From JBFGJY01 sp041576975 (GTDB lineage: Bacteria > Pseudomonadota > Gammaproteobacteria > UBA4575), in assembly GCA_041576975.1 (NCBI GenBank), contig JBFGJY010000021.1:1-37678 (forward strand): a stretch of 37,678 nucleotides of DNA, in the 5' to 3' direction. A model generated the notes under the pieces. It worked only from the letters and a program-made list of their open reading frames with translations, did not search any database and had not been told where the DNA came from. Below are positions 24,672 to 33,163 of the stretch, piece by piece. Made by a program: the position numbers and the translations under genes. Each line of letters begins with the position of its first letter. Positions within the stretch are counted from its first letter, which is position 1.

Positions 24672-25247
24672 ATGTATAAACTGTTTCCCACATTATTTGT
24701 AGCTACTTTATTTGCCATGACTTTGATGCCTGTCTATGCAGACCAAGTGCATAAATGGGTCGATGATAAAGGAGTTACCCATTATTCTGATAAAGCGCCA
24801 GTGTCTTCTGCTTCACAGGTAACTGTTGTCGAAGTTTCCGCAATGTATTCAACTACGACTGATGTCGAAGATGATTATTACTCAATCACTAATCAATGGA
24901 TGCGAATACATAAAGAACGCATCGAAAGAGAAAAAATAAAGCTAGAAAAAGCGAAACAAAGAGCAGCGCAGCGTCCGGTTGCCCCACAAGTAGTTTATTT
25001 GAATGATCCGTATGAAGGGCGATATGGTGTCGGCTATCCATTTTATTTTTATAATAATAAATATCGACGCCATCGGTCTCATGGTAATTCTAATCGTCGG
25101 TTTCGTGATAAATCTAATGAGCATTATGGCGATAAGCGTGCAAGGCATGATCGAAGAGGGCGCTCGGAGAAATTACAAGGACAGGGGCGTGGGCGCGGTA
25201 CACATTCACATCGAAATGCAAGCGGTGCGACACTCAAAATCCGTTAG
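24672..25247 (+). CDS. Secreted DUF4124-domain protein with Arg/Gly-rich tail
   Basis: From the ATG at 24672 the 191-residue protein starts with a signal peptide (LFVATLFAMTLMPVYA) directly followed by the DUF4124 motif DQVHKWVDDKGVTHYSDKAP. A GTG 39 bases upstream is in frame, but the signal peptide supports the later start. The middle has a helical IHKERIEREKIKLEKAKQRA, and the C-terminal third is highly basic and low complexity (RRHRSHGNSNRRFRD, RRGRSEKLQGQGRGRGTHSH). Such proteins are exported; the basic tail may bind polyanions such as LPS or nucleic acid, which is inference. A hairpin (25271-25292) follows. Confidence 0.8.
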   Translation: MYKLFPTLFVATLFAMTLMPVYADQVHKWVDDKGVTHYSDKAPVSSASQVTVVEVSAMYSTTTDVEDDYYSITNQWMRIHKERIEREKIKLEKAKQRAAQRPVAPQVVYLNDPYEGRYGVGYPFYFYNNKYRRHRSHGNSNRRFRDKSNEHYGDKRARHDRRGRSEKLQGQGRGRGTHSHRNASGATLKIR

Positions 25248-25270
25248 ATACAGTTCTTAATAAATTCTTG

Positions 25271-25292
25271 ATCATGAATCGTATTTCATGAT
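25271..25292 (+). terminator. Hairpin after the DUF4124 gene
   Basis: ATCATGAA and TTCATGAT pair perfectly around TCGTAT, 23 bases after the stop. No T-tract follows, so it may be a weak terminator or a palindromic regulatory site for the next gene. Confidence 0.35.
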
Positions 25293-25353
25293 AGTGGTGA
25301 CTCATTATCTTGAAACATGGCCTCTGCTTTAGCAGAATCCTGTCACCAAAGTT

Positions 25354-26577
25354 TTGCAAGTAAAAACAAGTATGGTACATGCGGCTTTTCATTTAGCAGA
25401 AGAATTCATTACTGAAGACTTGGATTATTATTTTTCCGGGGAACGCGATAAGAATAATCAAATTCGCCCGGATGACAATATCTATAGTATGACACCAGCC
25501 TCATCACACTTTAATTTTAATTTGGGTGATGGAAAGGTGGCGAATTTTTTCTATCCCATACAACCTAATCTATTAGATAGAATTTATCTCGGAATTAGCG
25601 TGCCGTTATTTGCGAATAACTGGGGTGCTTCTTTTTTATTGCAGCTTTTGAGTGTATTGAAACCTGATGGAGCGATAATTTTACCAGTGTATCCAGAAGG
25701 GCAGGCGCAAGAGAAAGGCTATTGGTCGCGTAGTTTTTTAGAGAACATCTTTTTAAGTCGGCAACGCTGGACCGGATTTAGTAATGTCAGAGCTGAAAAT
25801 GATGGCGTAATGTCCTTGCGAGTAGGTCGCAAATGGCCAGATCCGATTCCAAGTACTATTGAATGGTTTTATCAACAACGTTCACATCTTGCCTTAGAAA
25901 GACTATTAGAATCGAGTAACAGCAACGACTTTCATGTTATTTATTCAAATACAGTAGAGAAAGTTTGGAAGAACTATGCTGCCAGCGCTGTGATTGAACG
26001 AATAATTTTAGACACCTTTGGGGCTAAAACACCCATTACTGTTTATAATGTAAGCGATGACTATGGCTTATTGCTTACCGATTTATTATTGAGTCCATAC
26101 ATCAACGTTGTAAGTGGTTGCACCGCTGATATTTCTACTGAGCAGGAAATTGTAGCGAGGAATTTTAAAAGTTACTTTGCACCGCTTACAAAGGATCGTC
26201 ATCAAATTGTAGCTTCTGATGCGGCGAGCATTGCCTTTCAGCAAGGATCGGATGTGATCTGTCTAATAAATTCGTTAGTCGGTATAAGGGGGTCAGACAG
26301 AGAAGCTATGCTCACTAAAGCATGGGAGCTAGTTAAGCCTATGGGGCTCTTAATCGTCTACGAAGATCTAGCTATAAATAATCAAATACTCGATGTAGTA
26401 GATTTAAATAGCATGCTAGAGAAATTCGGAAATGTGCAGAGGTATTCATCTATTGTAGCTTCAAAAATTCAAGCAAATATAGATATTAGCCATTATAGTT
26501 CCATTCAAGAATCTAAGCTTGTTGAGGAAAAGCATAATCAAGCTAAGGTGTTTAGAGTAGTGCAAAAGAAAACTTAA
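25354..26577 (+). CDS. Large protein with two methyltransferase-like halves, unknown
   Basis: The 407-residue protein (TTG start; an ATG at 25372 is an alternative) has two segments that read like the ends of class I SAM-methyltransferase folds. The first is LLQLLSVLKPDGAIILPVYP (about 95-114), the second VICLINSLVGIRG followed by AWELVKPMGLLIVYEDLAI (about 305-340). A Rossmann-like strand VYNVSDDYGLLLTDLLLSP (about 226-244) lies between them, but the usual GxGxG is absent, so SAM binding is doubtful. No export signal. It stands alone between a hairpin and a small membrane-protein gene. I would call it methyltransferase-like with low certainty. Confidence 0.55.
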   Translation: MQVKTSMVHAAFHLAEEFITEDLDYYFSGERDKNNQIRPDDNIYSMTPASSHFNFNLGDGKVANFFYPIQPNLLDRIYLGISVPLFANNWGASFLLQLLSVLKPDGAIILPVYPEGQAQEKGYWSRSFLENIFLSRQRWTGFSNVRAENDGVMSLRVGRKWPDPIPSTIEWFYQQRSHLALERLLESSNSNDFHVIYSNTVEKVWKNYAASAVIERIILDTFGAKTPITVYNVSDDYGLLLTDLLLSPYINVVSGCTADISTEQEIVARNFKSYFAPLTKDRHQIVASDAASIAFQQGSDVICLINSLVGIRGSDREAMLTKAWELVKPMGLLIVYEDLAINNQILDVVDLNSMLEKFGNVQRYSSIVASKIQANIDISHYSSIQESKLVEEKHNQAKVFRVVQKKT

Positions 26578-26585
26578 TTAACTAT

Positions 26586-26840
26586 TTAAATTAATACGTA
26601 TAAATAAAACGCGTAGGCCATAATACAAACACATATGGTTAGTACCACTAAATTAAATAGCAGCTGTTTGTAAATCGCAATAACTGTAGTTTCACCTTTA
26701 GCAAGTCTTGTTAAATAATGTTGAACTAAATTTCCGCTCACAATGGCCGGTAAGACAGCTAGAAATGCAAGTACTATCCATCCAAAGGCATAATGAGGAG
26801 AACCAAATAAAGCATCAAGAAAAGACTTAATAGTATCCAT
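26586..26840 (-). CDS. Small two-helix membrane protein, unknown
   Basis: The 84-residue product has two hydrophobic segments, GWIVLAFLAVLPAIVSG and LLFNLVVLTICVCIMAYAFYLYV, joined by a polar loop (QHYLTRLAKGETTVIAIYK). It could be an inner-membrane accessory protein. Its stop lies eight bases from the stop of the convergent gene. Nothing identifies a family. Confidence 0.5.
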   Translation of the reverse strand: MDTIKSFLDALFGSPHYAFGWIVLAFLAVLPAIVSGNLVQHYLTRLAKGETTVIAIYKQLLFNLVVLTICVCIMAYAFYLYVLI

Positions 26841-27020
26841 ATAAAATAATAATAATCTAGCATCAGCAAAAATTTAGCCGGTAAGGTCAATTTTATTTAA
26901 AGTAAATTGTCAGTTCATAGCATTTTTTCACACATCAGTCGGACGATTACATTTTTAGACCGCTTCTAGCATACTGCTTGGGTATACTTTAAATTCAACT
27001 GAAATTGCTTGGAGACAGAT

Positions 27021-27446
27021 ATGGGTATGCGCAAATTAAGAGACAAAGTTTCTGCACCTGCAACCATACTTGGTAAAGAATTTACGATCACAGGCGACAT
27101 CAAAGGGACGGGCTCAATTGTGATTAGTGGCCAAGTTAAAGGAGATGGTGATATAGAAGGCCTGGTCGAATTGGCCTCAACTGCGGTTTGGGAGGGTAAT
27201 GTACATACGGATGATGTCATAATTGGTGGTACGGTAAAGGGCGATGTCTTTGCCAGAGGTAAACTTGAAATAACAGGAAGTGCTAGAATATTCGGAAATG
27301 TGAGCGGGACCAGTGTTTCAGTCGCACAGGGTGCGATGATTGACGGGACCATGAAAATTCATGATGGTAGTGGTCTGAATGAACATGCGGATCAAAGCAG
27401 CGCGAGTATTACTACTGAAAACTTCAAAGAGATATCAGCAATCTGA
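27021..27446 (+). CDS. Bactofilin-family protein
   Basis: Bactofilins are beta-helical proteins that form filaments for cell shape, stalks or polar organisation. The 141 residues contain the repeated short strands typical of the family: FTITGDIKGTGSIVISGQVK, EGLVELASTAVWEGNVHTDD, VIIGGTVKGDVFARGKLEI and FGNVSGTSVSVAQGAMIDG. I place the start at the ATG at 27021, because GGAG six bases upstream fits; an in-frame TTG at 27009 covers that site. The slt start lies 11 bases after the TGA stop on the same strand, so bactofilin and slt may be co-expressed, a sensible pairing for wall remodelling. Confidence 0.9.
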   Translation: MGMRKLRDKVSAPATILGKEFTITGDIKGTGSIVISGQVKGDGDIEGLVELASTAVWEGNVHTDDVIIGGTVKGDVFARGKLEITGSARIFGNVSGTSVSVAQGAMIDGTMKIHDGSGLNEHADQSSASITTENFKEISAI

Positions 27447-27456
27447 AAATAGTCTT

Positions 27457-29439
27457 ATGAAAGCTACGCAGCGTTTTCATACGCTGTGTAGCAGTTACTT
27501 CAAAGCTCGGTACCTTGGTTGTATTTTGCTGGGCTGTCTTATCGCGAGCGCGAGCCAAAGCCACGCTGACGTAGATACTGTCTGGGACACGGAACGTGCA
27601 CTTTATAAAAAAGCTCGTCAAGCTCTGAATAAAAACCAAATAAATCAATTTGGTGCATACCAAGCGAAACTAACCCATTACCCGCTTTATCCCTATTTAG
27701 TTTTTGACGAACTTATTGCAAGGCTTGCAAAAATTAGTGATGAAGAGGTTGATGCCTTTTTAGTGACCTATAGCGATGGGCCTTTGGCAACGCGCTTGCG
27801 TCTCACATGGTTGTTTCAGTTACTAAAAGCTGATCGTTGGGAGAGGTTTTTAAAATATTACCAGGATGATGATTCAACTGAACTGCTTTGTTATTTTTTA
27901 CGCGCCAAAGTTCGACTAGGCGAAGGTGAGAATTATATTAGCCAAATCCGCGATGTTTGGTTGGTTGGGAAATCTCAACCCAAGCAATGTGATTCATTGT
28001 TTGAATGGTATGAAGAGCAAGGCTTCCTCACCACTGAACAAATATGGGAACGCTTTTCATTAGCTATGGAAAATAACCAAGTTGGGCTTGCGCAGTATCT
28101 ATCCAAGAAACTACCTGCAAGCGAACATGCCAGTGCTCAACTTTGGCTCACAACGCATAATAATCCTAAACGCATCTTATTTTCGGCGGCCCTGCAAAAA
28201 GATAATCACATTAATCGAAAAATTATACGTCATGGATTGCAACGACTTGCGCGCAAAAATATCGATGTTGCGTATGAGTCATGGCTTGCAATAGAAGAAA
28301 ACTATGCTTTTGGTTCGGACCTGCATGATGAAGTTGAGCGTAATCTCGCATTGCGAGCTGCATATCGCCATGATGTAAGAGCCACTACATGGATGTATGA
28401 ATTGCCAAAGGATGTTGTCGATGCTTCAACAGGCATGTGGCGTGCACGCTCCGCTATGCGAAGTCTTGATTGGGATCTGGTTTTGCGCGGTATCGCCATG
28501 TTAAGTGAACAAGAAAAAAATGAACCACAATGGCAATACTGGAAGGCTCGTGCACTAGCTGAGAAAGGCTTGCAATCTGATGCGAATGCCTTATACAAAA
28601 ATATTGCAAATGACCGCAGTTACTATGGATTCCTAGCTGCAGATAAAATTGCCATTCCGTACAACATCAATAATATTCCTGTTCAGTATGATATTGATGA
28701 ATACGAACAAATTGCGCAATTGCCAGCCATAATACGTACACGAGAGCTATTGTTAGTAAAGCAATTTACGGATGCGCGTCGAGAGTGGAATTTTGCAACG
28801 CGTAGTTTTACCGAGCGGCAATTTCAAATTGCGGCATCCATAGCGCATCAATGGCAGTGGCACGACTATGCCATTCGCACCATCGCCAAAGGGAATTATT
28901 TTGATGATTTGGCAATACGCTTTCCTACACCTTTTGATAGTCTAGTTAATAAGTATTCGGTGAAATGTAAACTGGAGCCTGCTTTTGTATATGGGATTAT
29001 TCGCCGAGAAAGCGCGTTTAATGCACAAGCACGATCACCTGTAGGTGCAAGAGGTTTAATGCAGTTGATGCCCGCCACAGCTAAGCAAGTTTCAAAACAA
29101 TTGAAGCTGAAAGCCCCGCGCCGGCAAGATTTATATACACCAAGCTTTAATATTAATCTTGGTAGTACTTATATCAGCGATATGTTAAAGAAATTTAACG
29201 GACATCGAGCGTTGGCATCTGCTGCTTATAATGCTGGTCCACATCGAGTGAATGCATGGTTACCTGAACAGAGTGAATTACCTGCTGATGTATGGGTAGA
29301 CACAATACCTTTTACAGAAACACGAGAATATGTACGAGCAATATTGGCCTACACTGCATTATTTGAATGGAAGATGAATAAGAATCCAACCCGCTTGAGT
29401 GTACACTTACAACCAATACCTCCTACACCAAAAAGTTAA
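27457..29439 (+). CDS. slt: Soluble lytic murein transglycosylase
   Basis: Slt cleaves the peptidoglycan glycan strand to 1,6-anhydro ends in the periplasm. From the ATG at 27457 it is 660 residues, near the length of Slt70, with a signal peptide (LGCILLGCLIASASQSHA). The long alpha-helical U and linker domains are followed by the C-terminal catalytic domain: FVYGIIRRESAFNAQARSP (catalytic Glu about 518), VGARGLMQLMPATAKQV and NINLGSTYISDML, AYNAGPHRVNAW. It lies just after the bactofilin gene. No hairpin with T-tract is obvious behind it. Confidence 0.95.
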   Translation: MKATQRFHTLCSSYFKARYLGCILLGCLIASASQSHADVDTVWDTERALYKKARQALNKNQINQFGAYQAKLTHYPLYPYLVFDELIARLAKISDEEVDAFLVTYSDGPLATRLRLTWLFQLLKADRWERFLKYYQDDDSTELLCYFLRAKVRLGEGENYISQIRDVWLVGKSQPKQCDSLFEWYEEQGFLTTEQIWERFSLAMENNQVGLAQYLSKKLPASEHASAQLWLTTHNNPKRILFSAALQKDNHINRKIIRHGLQRLARKNIDVAYESWLAIEENYAFGSDLHDEVERNLALRAAYRHDVRATTWMYELPKDVVDASTGMWRARSAMRSLDWDLVLRGIAMLSEQEKNEPQWQYWKARALAEKGLQSDANALYKNIANDRSYYGFLAADKIAIPYNINNIPVQYDIDEYEQIAQLPAIIRTRELLLVKQFTDARREWNFATRSFTERQFQIAASIAHQWQWHDYAIRTIAKGNYFDDLAIRFPTPFDSLVNKYSVKCKLEPAFVYGIIRRESAFNAQARSPVGARGLMQLMPATAKQVSKQLKLKAPRRQDLYTPSFNINLGSTYISDMLKKFNGHRALASAAYNAGPHRVNAWLPEQSELPADVWVDTIPFTETREYVRAILAYTALFEWKMNKNPTRLSVHLQPIPPTPKS

Positions 29440-29723
29440 TGTACTGAATCCACGTGTTATTTTTTCAGTTCACATTTTTGTTGAGTTTTGACCATGACTA
29501 ACGGATGAAAATAACGGATCAGTGGTTAGCAATAAATTATTAAATCAACCAATAGATAACTATCATAGATAGTGTATATGGGTTTAATTAAATCGACTTT
29601 AAATATGTATACGATTTAAGAGGTAAGTAACGAAGGTAAAGTTTTTTAATGTTGCATAAAGTGTCAAATTGGATAGCACGCTTTGTGTAATAAATAAATT
29701 GTTTTTCAATTGGAGTTGGAACA
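29440..29723. other. Intergenic region upstream of the heme lipoprotein
   Basis: This 284-base AT-rich gap has no supported gene. It holds a small hairpin (ACTATC-ATA-GATAGT, about 29560-29574) and ends in GGAGTTGGAA, a good ribosome-binding site for the lipoprotein. No classical FNR or CRP site is recognisable. Confidence 0.35.
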
Positions 29724-32003
29724 ATGAACAGCATTGCAAAATGTATTGCCGTGGTGGCAATCGTCGCGTTTGGTCTTAGCGCCTGCGGAGGCGAAACATC
29801 TGGTGAAAGTACAGGAGCTATGAACAATGGTTTAGATCTTTCACTATTATCCGAAGCTGCAGTTCGCGGTCATGCAATTTACGAAAATCCGAATTATTCT
29901 TGTTCTAGTTGTCACGGGCGACTAGGGGAAGGAGGTTCAGCAGGCGGACCAGTCAACAACGTGAATGATTGCCCGAGTTGTGCAGACCACACTCAGCTTA
30001 CGGCCTATAATGATGCATTAATGCCGTTTTCGCCCTATGACCCAGCATCATGCACAGGCGCGTGTGCGAGCGATGTCTCCCAATACATCATCGAAGGGTT
30101 CATACAAGGAAAAGTATTACCTGGTGCAAATAACAATCCAGCGATTAATGTAAATCCAACGTCTGGGCTTACCACTACAGAGGCGGGTGGTATGGCATCA
30201 TTTACAGTTTCGTTAAATTCTCTACCAACCGCAGATGTAACCACTGGATTAACTAGCAGTAACACAGCGGAAGGTATGGTTAATCCAAGTTCACTCACTT
30301 TTACACCTGCAAACTGGCAACAGCCTCAAACAGTCATGGTTACCGGTGTTGATGATATAGCGCTTGATGGAAATGTTGCCTATTCAATTGTTACTGCTGC
30401 TGCTACGAGTGCAGATACTAATTACGATGGATTGGATCCAGCAGATGTTTCAGTGACCAACACAGATAATGAGATACCTCCTCCGGGGGTAATTAATGTT
30501 ATTCCCTTAGCAGGATTAGTTACTAGTGAAGATGGTCAAACTGCAACCTTTACTATTGCGTTGGGCACCGTGCCAACTGCTGATGTAAGTATTGGCCTCA
30601 CAACTAGTAATGCTGCTGAAGGTACCGTTTCTCCATCATCAGTCGTATTTAATGCGGTTAATTATAATGTTCCGCAGACTGTAACCGTTACAGGTGTGAA
30701 TGATGTTGCCAACCCCATGGTGGATGGGAACATTGCTTATACGGTAGTTACTGCTCCTGCTATAAGTAATGATCCATCGTATAGTGGACTGGATGCATCC
30801 GATGTTGCGGTTACCAACAATGATAATGATGTTCAACCTGTCATTATGCAATTTACAGCAGACCCAGTTTCAAATGCTGGAGCACCAATTCCATATGCAG
30901 GAATGGTTACACTAAATTGGATGTCTGATGGAGATGCCTGTACGGCAGGTGGGGCAACTGCCAACGGCCAATGGACAGGCGCATTACTTGCATCAGGATC
31001 TCAAACGCTTATTAATTTAACTACATCGGGTGTGAATACATTTACCTTAATGTGCGCAAAGGGTGGCATAAATTCTGTTGCTGCATCGGTGGATGTAACG
31101 GTTGCAGCGCAACCCGGTGCGCCTACGGTAACGTTGAATGCTAATCCAGTAATGAATGTTCCCTACAATGGTTCTACCACATTGACCTGGAGCACTGTAA
31201 ATGCAACAAGTTGTGTTGCCTCAAGTAATCCAGCGAATGCAGCTTGGGATAACGCCAATAAGGCTCTTAATGAAGCGGTTGGTCAGGTAATAAATAATTT
31301 AACTGCAGCCAACAATACGTTTACTCTTGCATGTACGAATGCTGGTGGCTTAGTTACAACAGCTAGTGTCACAGTAACTGTGGTGCAGCCGAATCCGACA
31401 GTTACATTAACTGCAAGTGCAGCAATGATTGGTCAAGGCCAACCAGTGACACTGACGTGGACCACGACAGACTTGGCTTCTTGTAATGCGAGCGCTGTCC
31501 CTGCAAATGCACAATGGACAGGCGCGAAAGGTGTTCTTGCGTCGCAAAATCAAACCATTACCAACTTGCAAGCAACGACTGCATTCACCTTGAATTGCGT
31601 TGGCATCAACGGTGCGAATGTTACAGCTAATGCAAGCGTGACAATTGATCCAACTTCAACCGGTCAGTACTTGTATAACACCGAATTATTTGGTGGTGTT
31701 CAGACCTGTGCGGATGCGGGTTGTCATGGCTTACCTGGTACTCCTGGAACCTTTGAAGTTCTTTTGATGTTATCTACATTCGACAAGAATGCACTATGTG
31801 CAAAATACACAAATACTGCAGGATTAGTAAATAAGTTCACCACAGGTGCGCCACCATTAAGTCTGCCAATGCCATACGGGTTACCGGCGGGCACTTGTGA
31901 TGCAGCCTGTGCGACAAAGATCTTGAACTATATGCTCTTGAATTTCTACGGAGCTAATACAACCGATTGTGAAGGTGGGGCACTTCCTTTAGCTATTCCT
32001 TAG
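29724..32003 (+). CDS. Lipoprotein with terminal cytochrome c modules and internal repeats
   Basis: The 759-residue protein has a lipobox (FGLSACGG; lipidated Cys about 21). An N-terminal heme module shows CSSCHGRLGEGG (CXXCH about 60-64), a Met in ALMPFSPYDP and CTGACASDVSQYIIEGF. The middle has two Calx-beta-like repeats of about 110 residues (SSLTFTPANWQQPQTVMVTG and SSVVFNAVNYNVPQTVTVTG), then three Ig-like repeats of about 85 residues (TLTWSTVNATSCVA type). The C-terminal module mirrors the first: CADAGCHGLPG (CX4CH), LPMPYGLPAGTC and CDAACATKILNYMLLNF. It is probably outer-membrane anchored with heme groups at both ends, separated by a rigid rod, so an extracellular electron-transfer or adhesin role is possible. 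Heme at the CX4CH site is uncertain. Confidence 0.75.
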   Translation: MNSIAKCIAVVAIVAFGLSACGGETSGESTGAMNNGLDLSLLSEAAVRGHAIYENPNYSCSSCHGRLGEGGSAGGPVNNVNDCPSCADHTQLTAYNDALMPFSPYDPASCTGACASDVSQYIIEGFIQGKVLPGANNNPAINVNPTSGLTTTEAGGMASFTVSLNSLPTADVTTGLTSSNTAEGMVNPSSLTFTPANWQQPQTVMVTGVDDIALDGNVAYSIVTAAATSADTNYDGLDPADVSVTNTDNEIPPPGVINVIPLAGLVTSEDGQTATFTIALGTVPTADVSIGLTTSNAAEGTVSPSSVVFNAVNYNVPQTVTVTGVNDVANPMVDGNIAYTVVTAPAISNDPSYSGLDASDVAVTNNDNDVQPVIMQFTADPVSNAGAPIPYAGMVTLNWMSDGDACTAGGATANGQWTGALLASGSQTLINLTTSGVNTFTLMCAKGGINSVAASVDVTVAAQPGAPTVTLNANPVMNVPYNGSTTLTWSTVNATSCVASSNPANAAWDNANKALNEAVGQVINNLTAANNTFTLACTNAGGLVTTASVTVTVVQPNPTVTLTASAAMIGQGQPVTLTWTTTDLASCNASAVPANAQWTGAKGVLASQNQTITNLQATTAFTLNCVGINGANVTANASVTIDPTSTGQYLYNTELFGGVQTCADAGCHGLPGTPGTFEVLLMLSTFDKNALCAKYTNTAGLVNKFTTGAPPLSLPMPYGLPAGTCDAACATKILNYMLLNFYGANTTDCEGGALPLAIP

Positions 32004-32010
32004 TAGAGAT

Positions 32011-32045
32011 ACTGCGCCCTTGGAAAAGGGCGCAGTTATTTATCT
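32011..32045 (+). terminator. Intrinsic terminator after the heme lipoprotein
   Basis: ACTGCGCCCTT (32011-32021) and AAGGGCGCAGT (32026-32036) form a strong GC-rich 11-base stem with a GGAA loop, followed by TATTTATC. It begins eight bases after the stop codon. Confidence 0.85.
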
Positions 32046-32069
32046 AAATTCAACTATTGTACGTAAGAT

Positions 32070-32147
32070 TTGTTGGACCAACTCCAACAACAATGATGTA
32101 GAAGTACATCTAATCTGCTGTTTCAAACACGGATGTTTGACGGCAGA
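32070..32147. repeat. Three consecutive hairpins between convergent genes
   Basis: Hairpin 1: TTGTTGGA/TCCAACAA (32070-32090). Hairpin 2: GATGTA/TACATC around GAAG (32095-32110). Hairpin 3: TCAAACA/TGTTTGA around CGGA, with outer TCTGC/GCAGA (32114-32147). Together with the terminator at 32011 they fill the gap between convergent genes. They could be read-through barriers for the leftward hydrolase gene or a small structured RNA. Confidence 0.5.
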
Positions 32148-32175
32148 AACCAAAACAAATTTTTTCATTTTGTAG

Positions 32176-33153
32176 TTATTCTATTAATTGCTTGATGATT
32201 TGTTCATCAATCCAATTCATATCGAAAAGTCCATTTAAATATCCGCAATGACCACCAAATTGTGTAAGGTGTACATTTAAGTTGTCTGATTGATAAAGTT
32301 TTTCACAATCGCGTGCAGGAATGATTGGGTCATCTTCGGCAATGTATACCTCACTAGGTACCGTTAGCGGTTTTAATCTATCACCGATAATGGCATATCC
32401 ATTTAAATAGTTTTGTAAACAATCAAATTCTGTATATTGCAACAACAAGTGTTCTGTCATGCTAGTTAGTGATTGTTGTTGCTTTATGACATATGATTCA
32501 TAGTTATCAGGAAATAGAAGTTGTTTTTTGTGCAACATGTGTTTCCAGCGTCTGAGGTAATATTCAGTATAGATTTTCAACATCGATTTAGTTTCATTCA
32601 AGGCATTTTCTGGGTCCATTACCGGACAAATCGAAAAGATTTTTTTTATTGTTAAATTGTGCTTATGTGCGTGCGCACCAATGCGTAGGGCGAAGTTTCC
32701 TCCAAGAGAAAAGCCAATTAAATAAAAATCGGAATGAGGAACGAGTTTTTGAATTTCCAGTGCTGCATGGAGTACTTCATCTAAACGACAGGAATGAAAA
32801 AGTTCCTTGTTTAAATGTTGTGTATCACCATGATCTCTTAGGTTTAGGCGAAACACACTAAATCCGTTTTGATAAAGTGTTGATGCTATGGGTAATAAGT
32901 ATAAAGAGTTTGCACAGCCTAGCCAGCCATGAATGATCATCACGAGTGGCTTTCTATCAGTTTTCGTGGTGTGCGAAGTGCCTAAGAAACCTTGTAGTCG
33001 AACGTCATCCTCTAATTCTAAAGTGATCGATTCACTATGGCTACGTAGTGTACGACTAATTCGATTTACATAAGCTTTACGCAGTGCAGACGCGGCTGCA
33101 ATGGTGTTGAGATGACCATTGCGAAATATTTTAGATGGACTGTAAGAAGTCAC
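32176..33153 (-). CDS. YheT-like alpha/beta hydrolase
   Basis: The protein has the YheT/ABHD layout: FRNGHLNTIAAASALRKAY near the start (E. coli YheT has FSNCHLQT there), the oxyanion region IIHGWLGCANSLYLLPIAS, LRDHGDTQHL, the nucleophile elbow LIGFSLGGNFALR, the Asp in AEDDPIIPARDCE and the His in FGGHCGYLNGL. The triad is complete. I place the start at the GTG at 33153 (325 residues), because an upstream in-frame ATG at 33225 would overlap the sulfhydrylase gene by 62 bases; this is uncertain. Family members are esterases or lipases with poorly known substrates. It follows the sulfhydrylase gene on the same strand. Confidence 0.85.
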   Translation of the reverse strand: MTSYSPSKIFRNGHLNTIAAASALRKAYVNRISRTLRSHSESITLELEDDVRLQGFLGTSHTTKTDRKPLVMIIHGWLGCANSLYLLPIASTLYQNGFSVFRLNLRDHGDTQHLNKELFHSCRLDEVLHAALEIQKLVPHSDFYLIGFSLGGNFALRIGAHAHKHNLTIKKIFSICPVMDPENALNETKSMLKIYTEYYLRRWKHMLHKKQLLFPDNYESYVIKQQQSLTSMTEHLLLQYTEFDCLQNYLNGYAIIGDRLKPLTVPSEVYIAEDDPIIPARDCEKLYQSDNLNVHLTQFGGHCGYLNGLFDMNWIDEQIIKQLIE

Positions 33154-33163
33154 ACTGGTGTTT

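Noticed and set aside
29724..32003. The lipoprotein as an ordinary adhesin with random cysteines
   Set aside because: CXXCH at the N-terminus and a matching Cys/Met pattern at the C-terminus are too alike for chance, though heme binding is untested.
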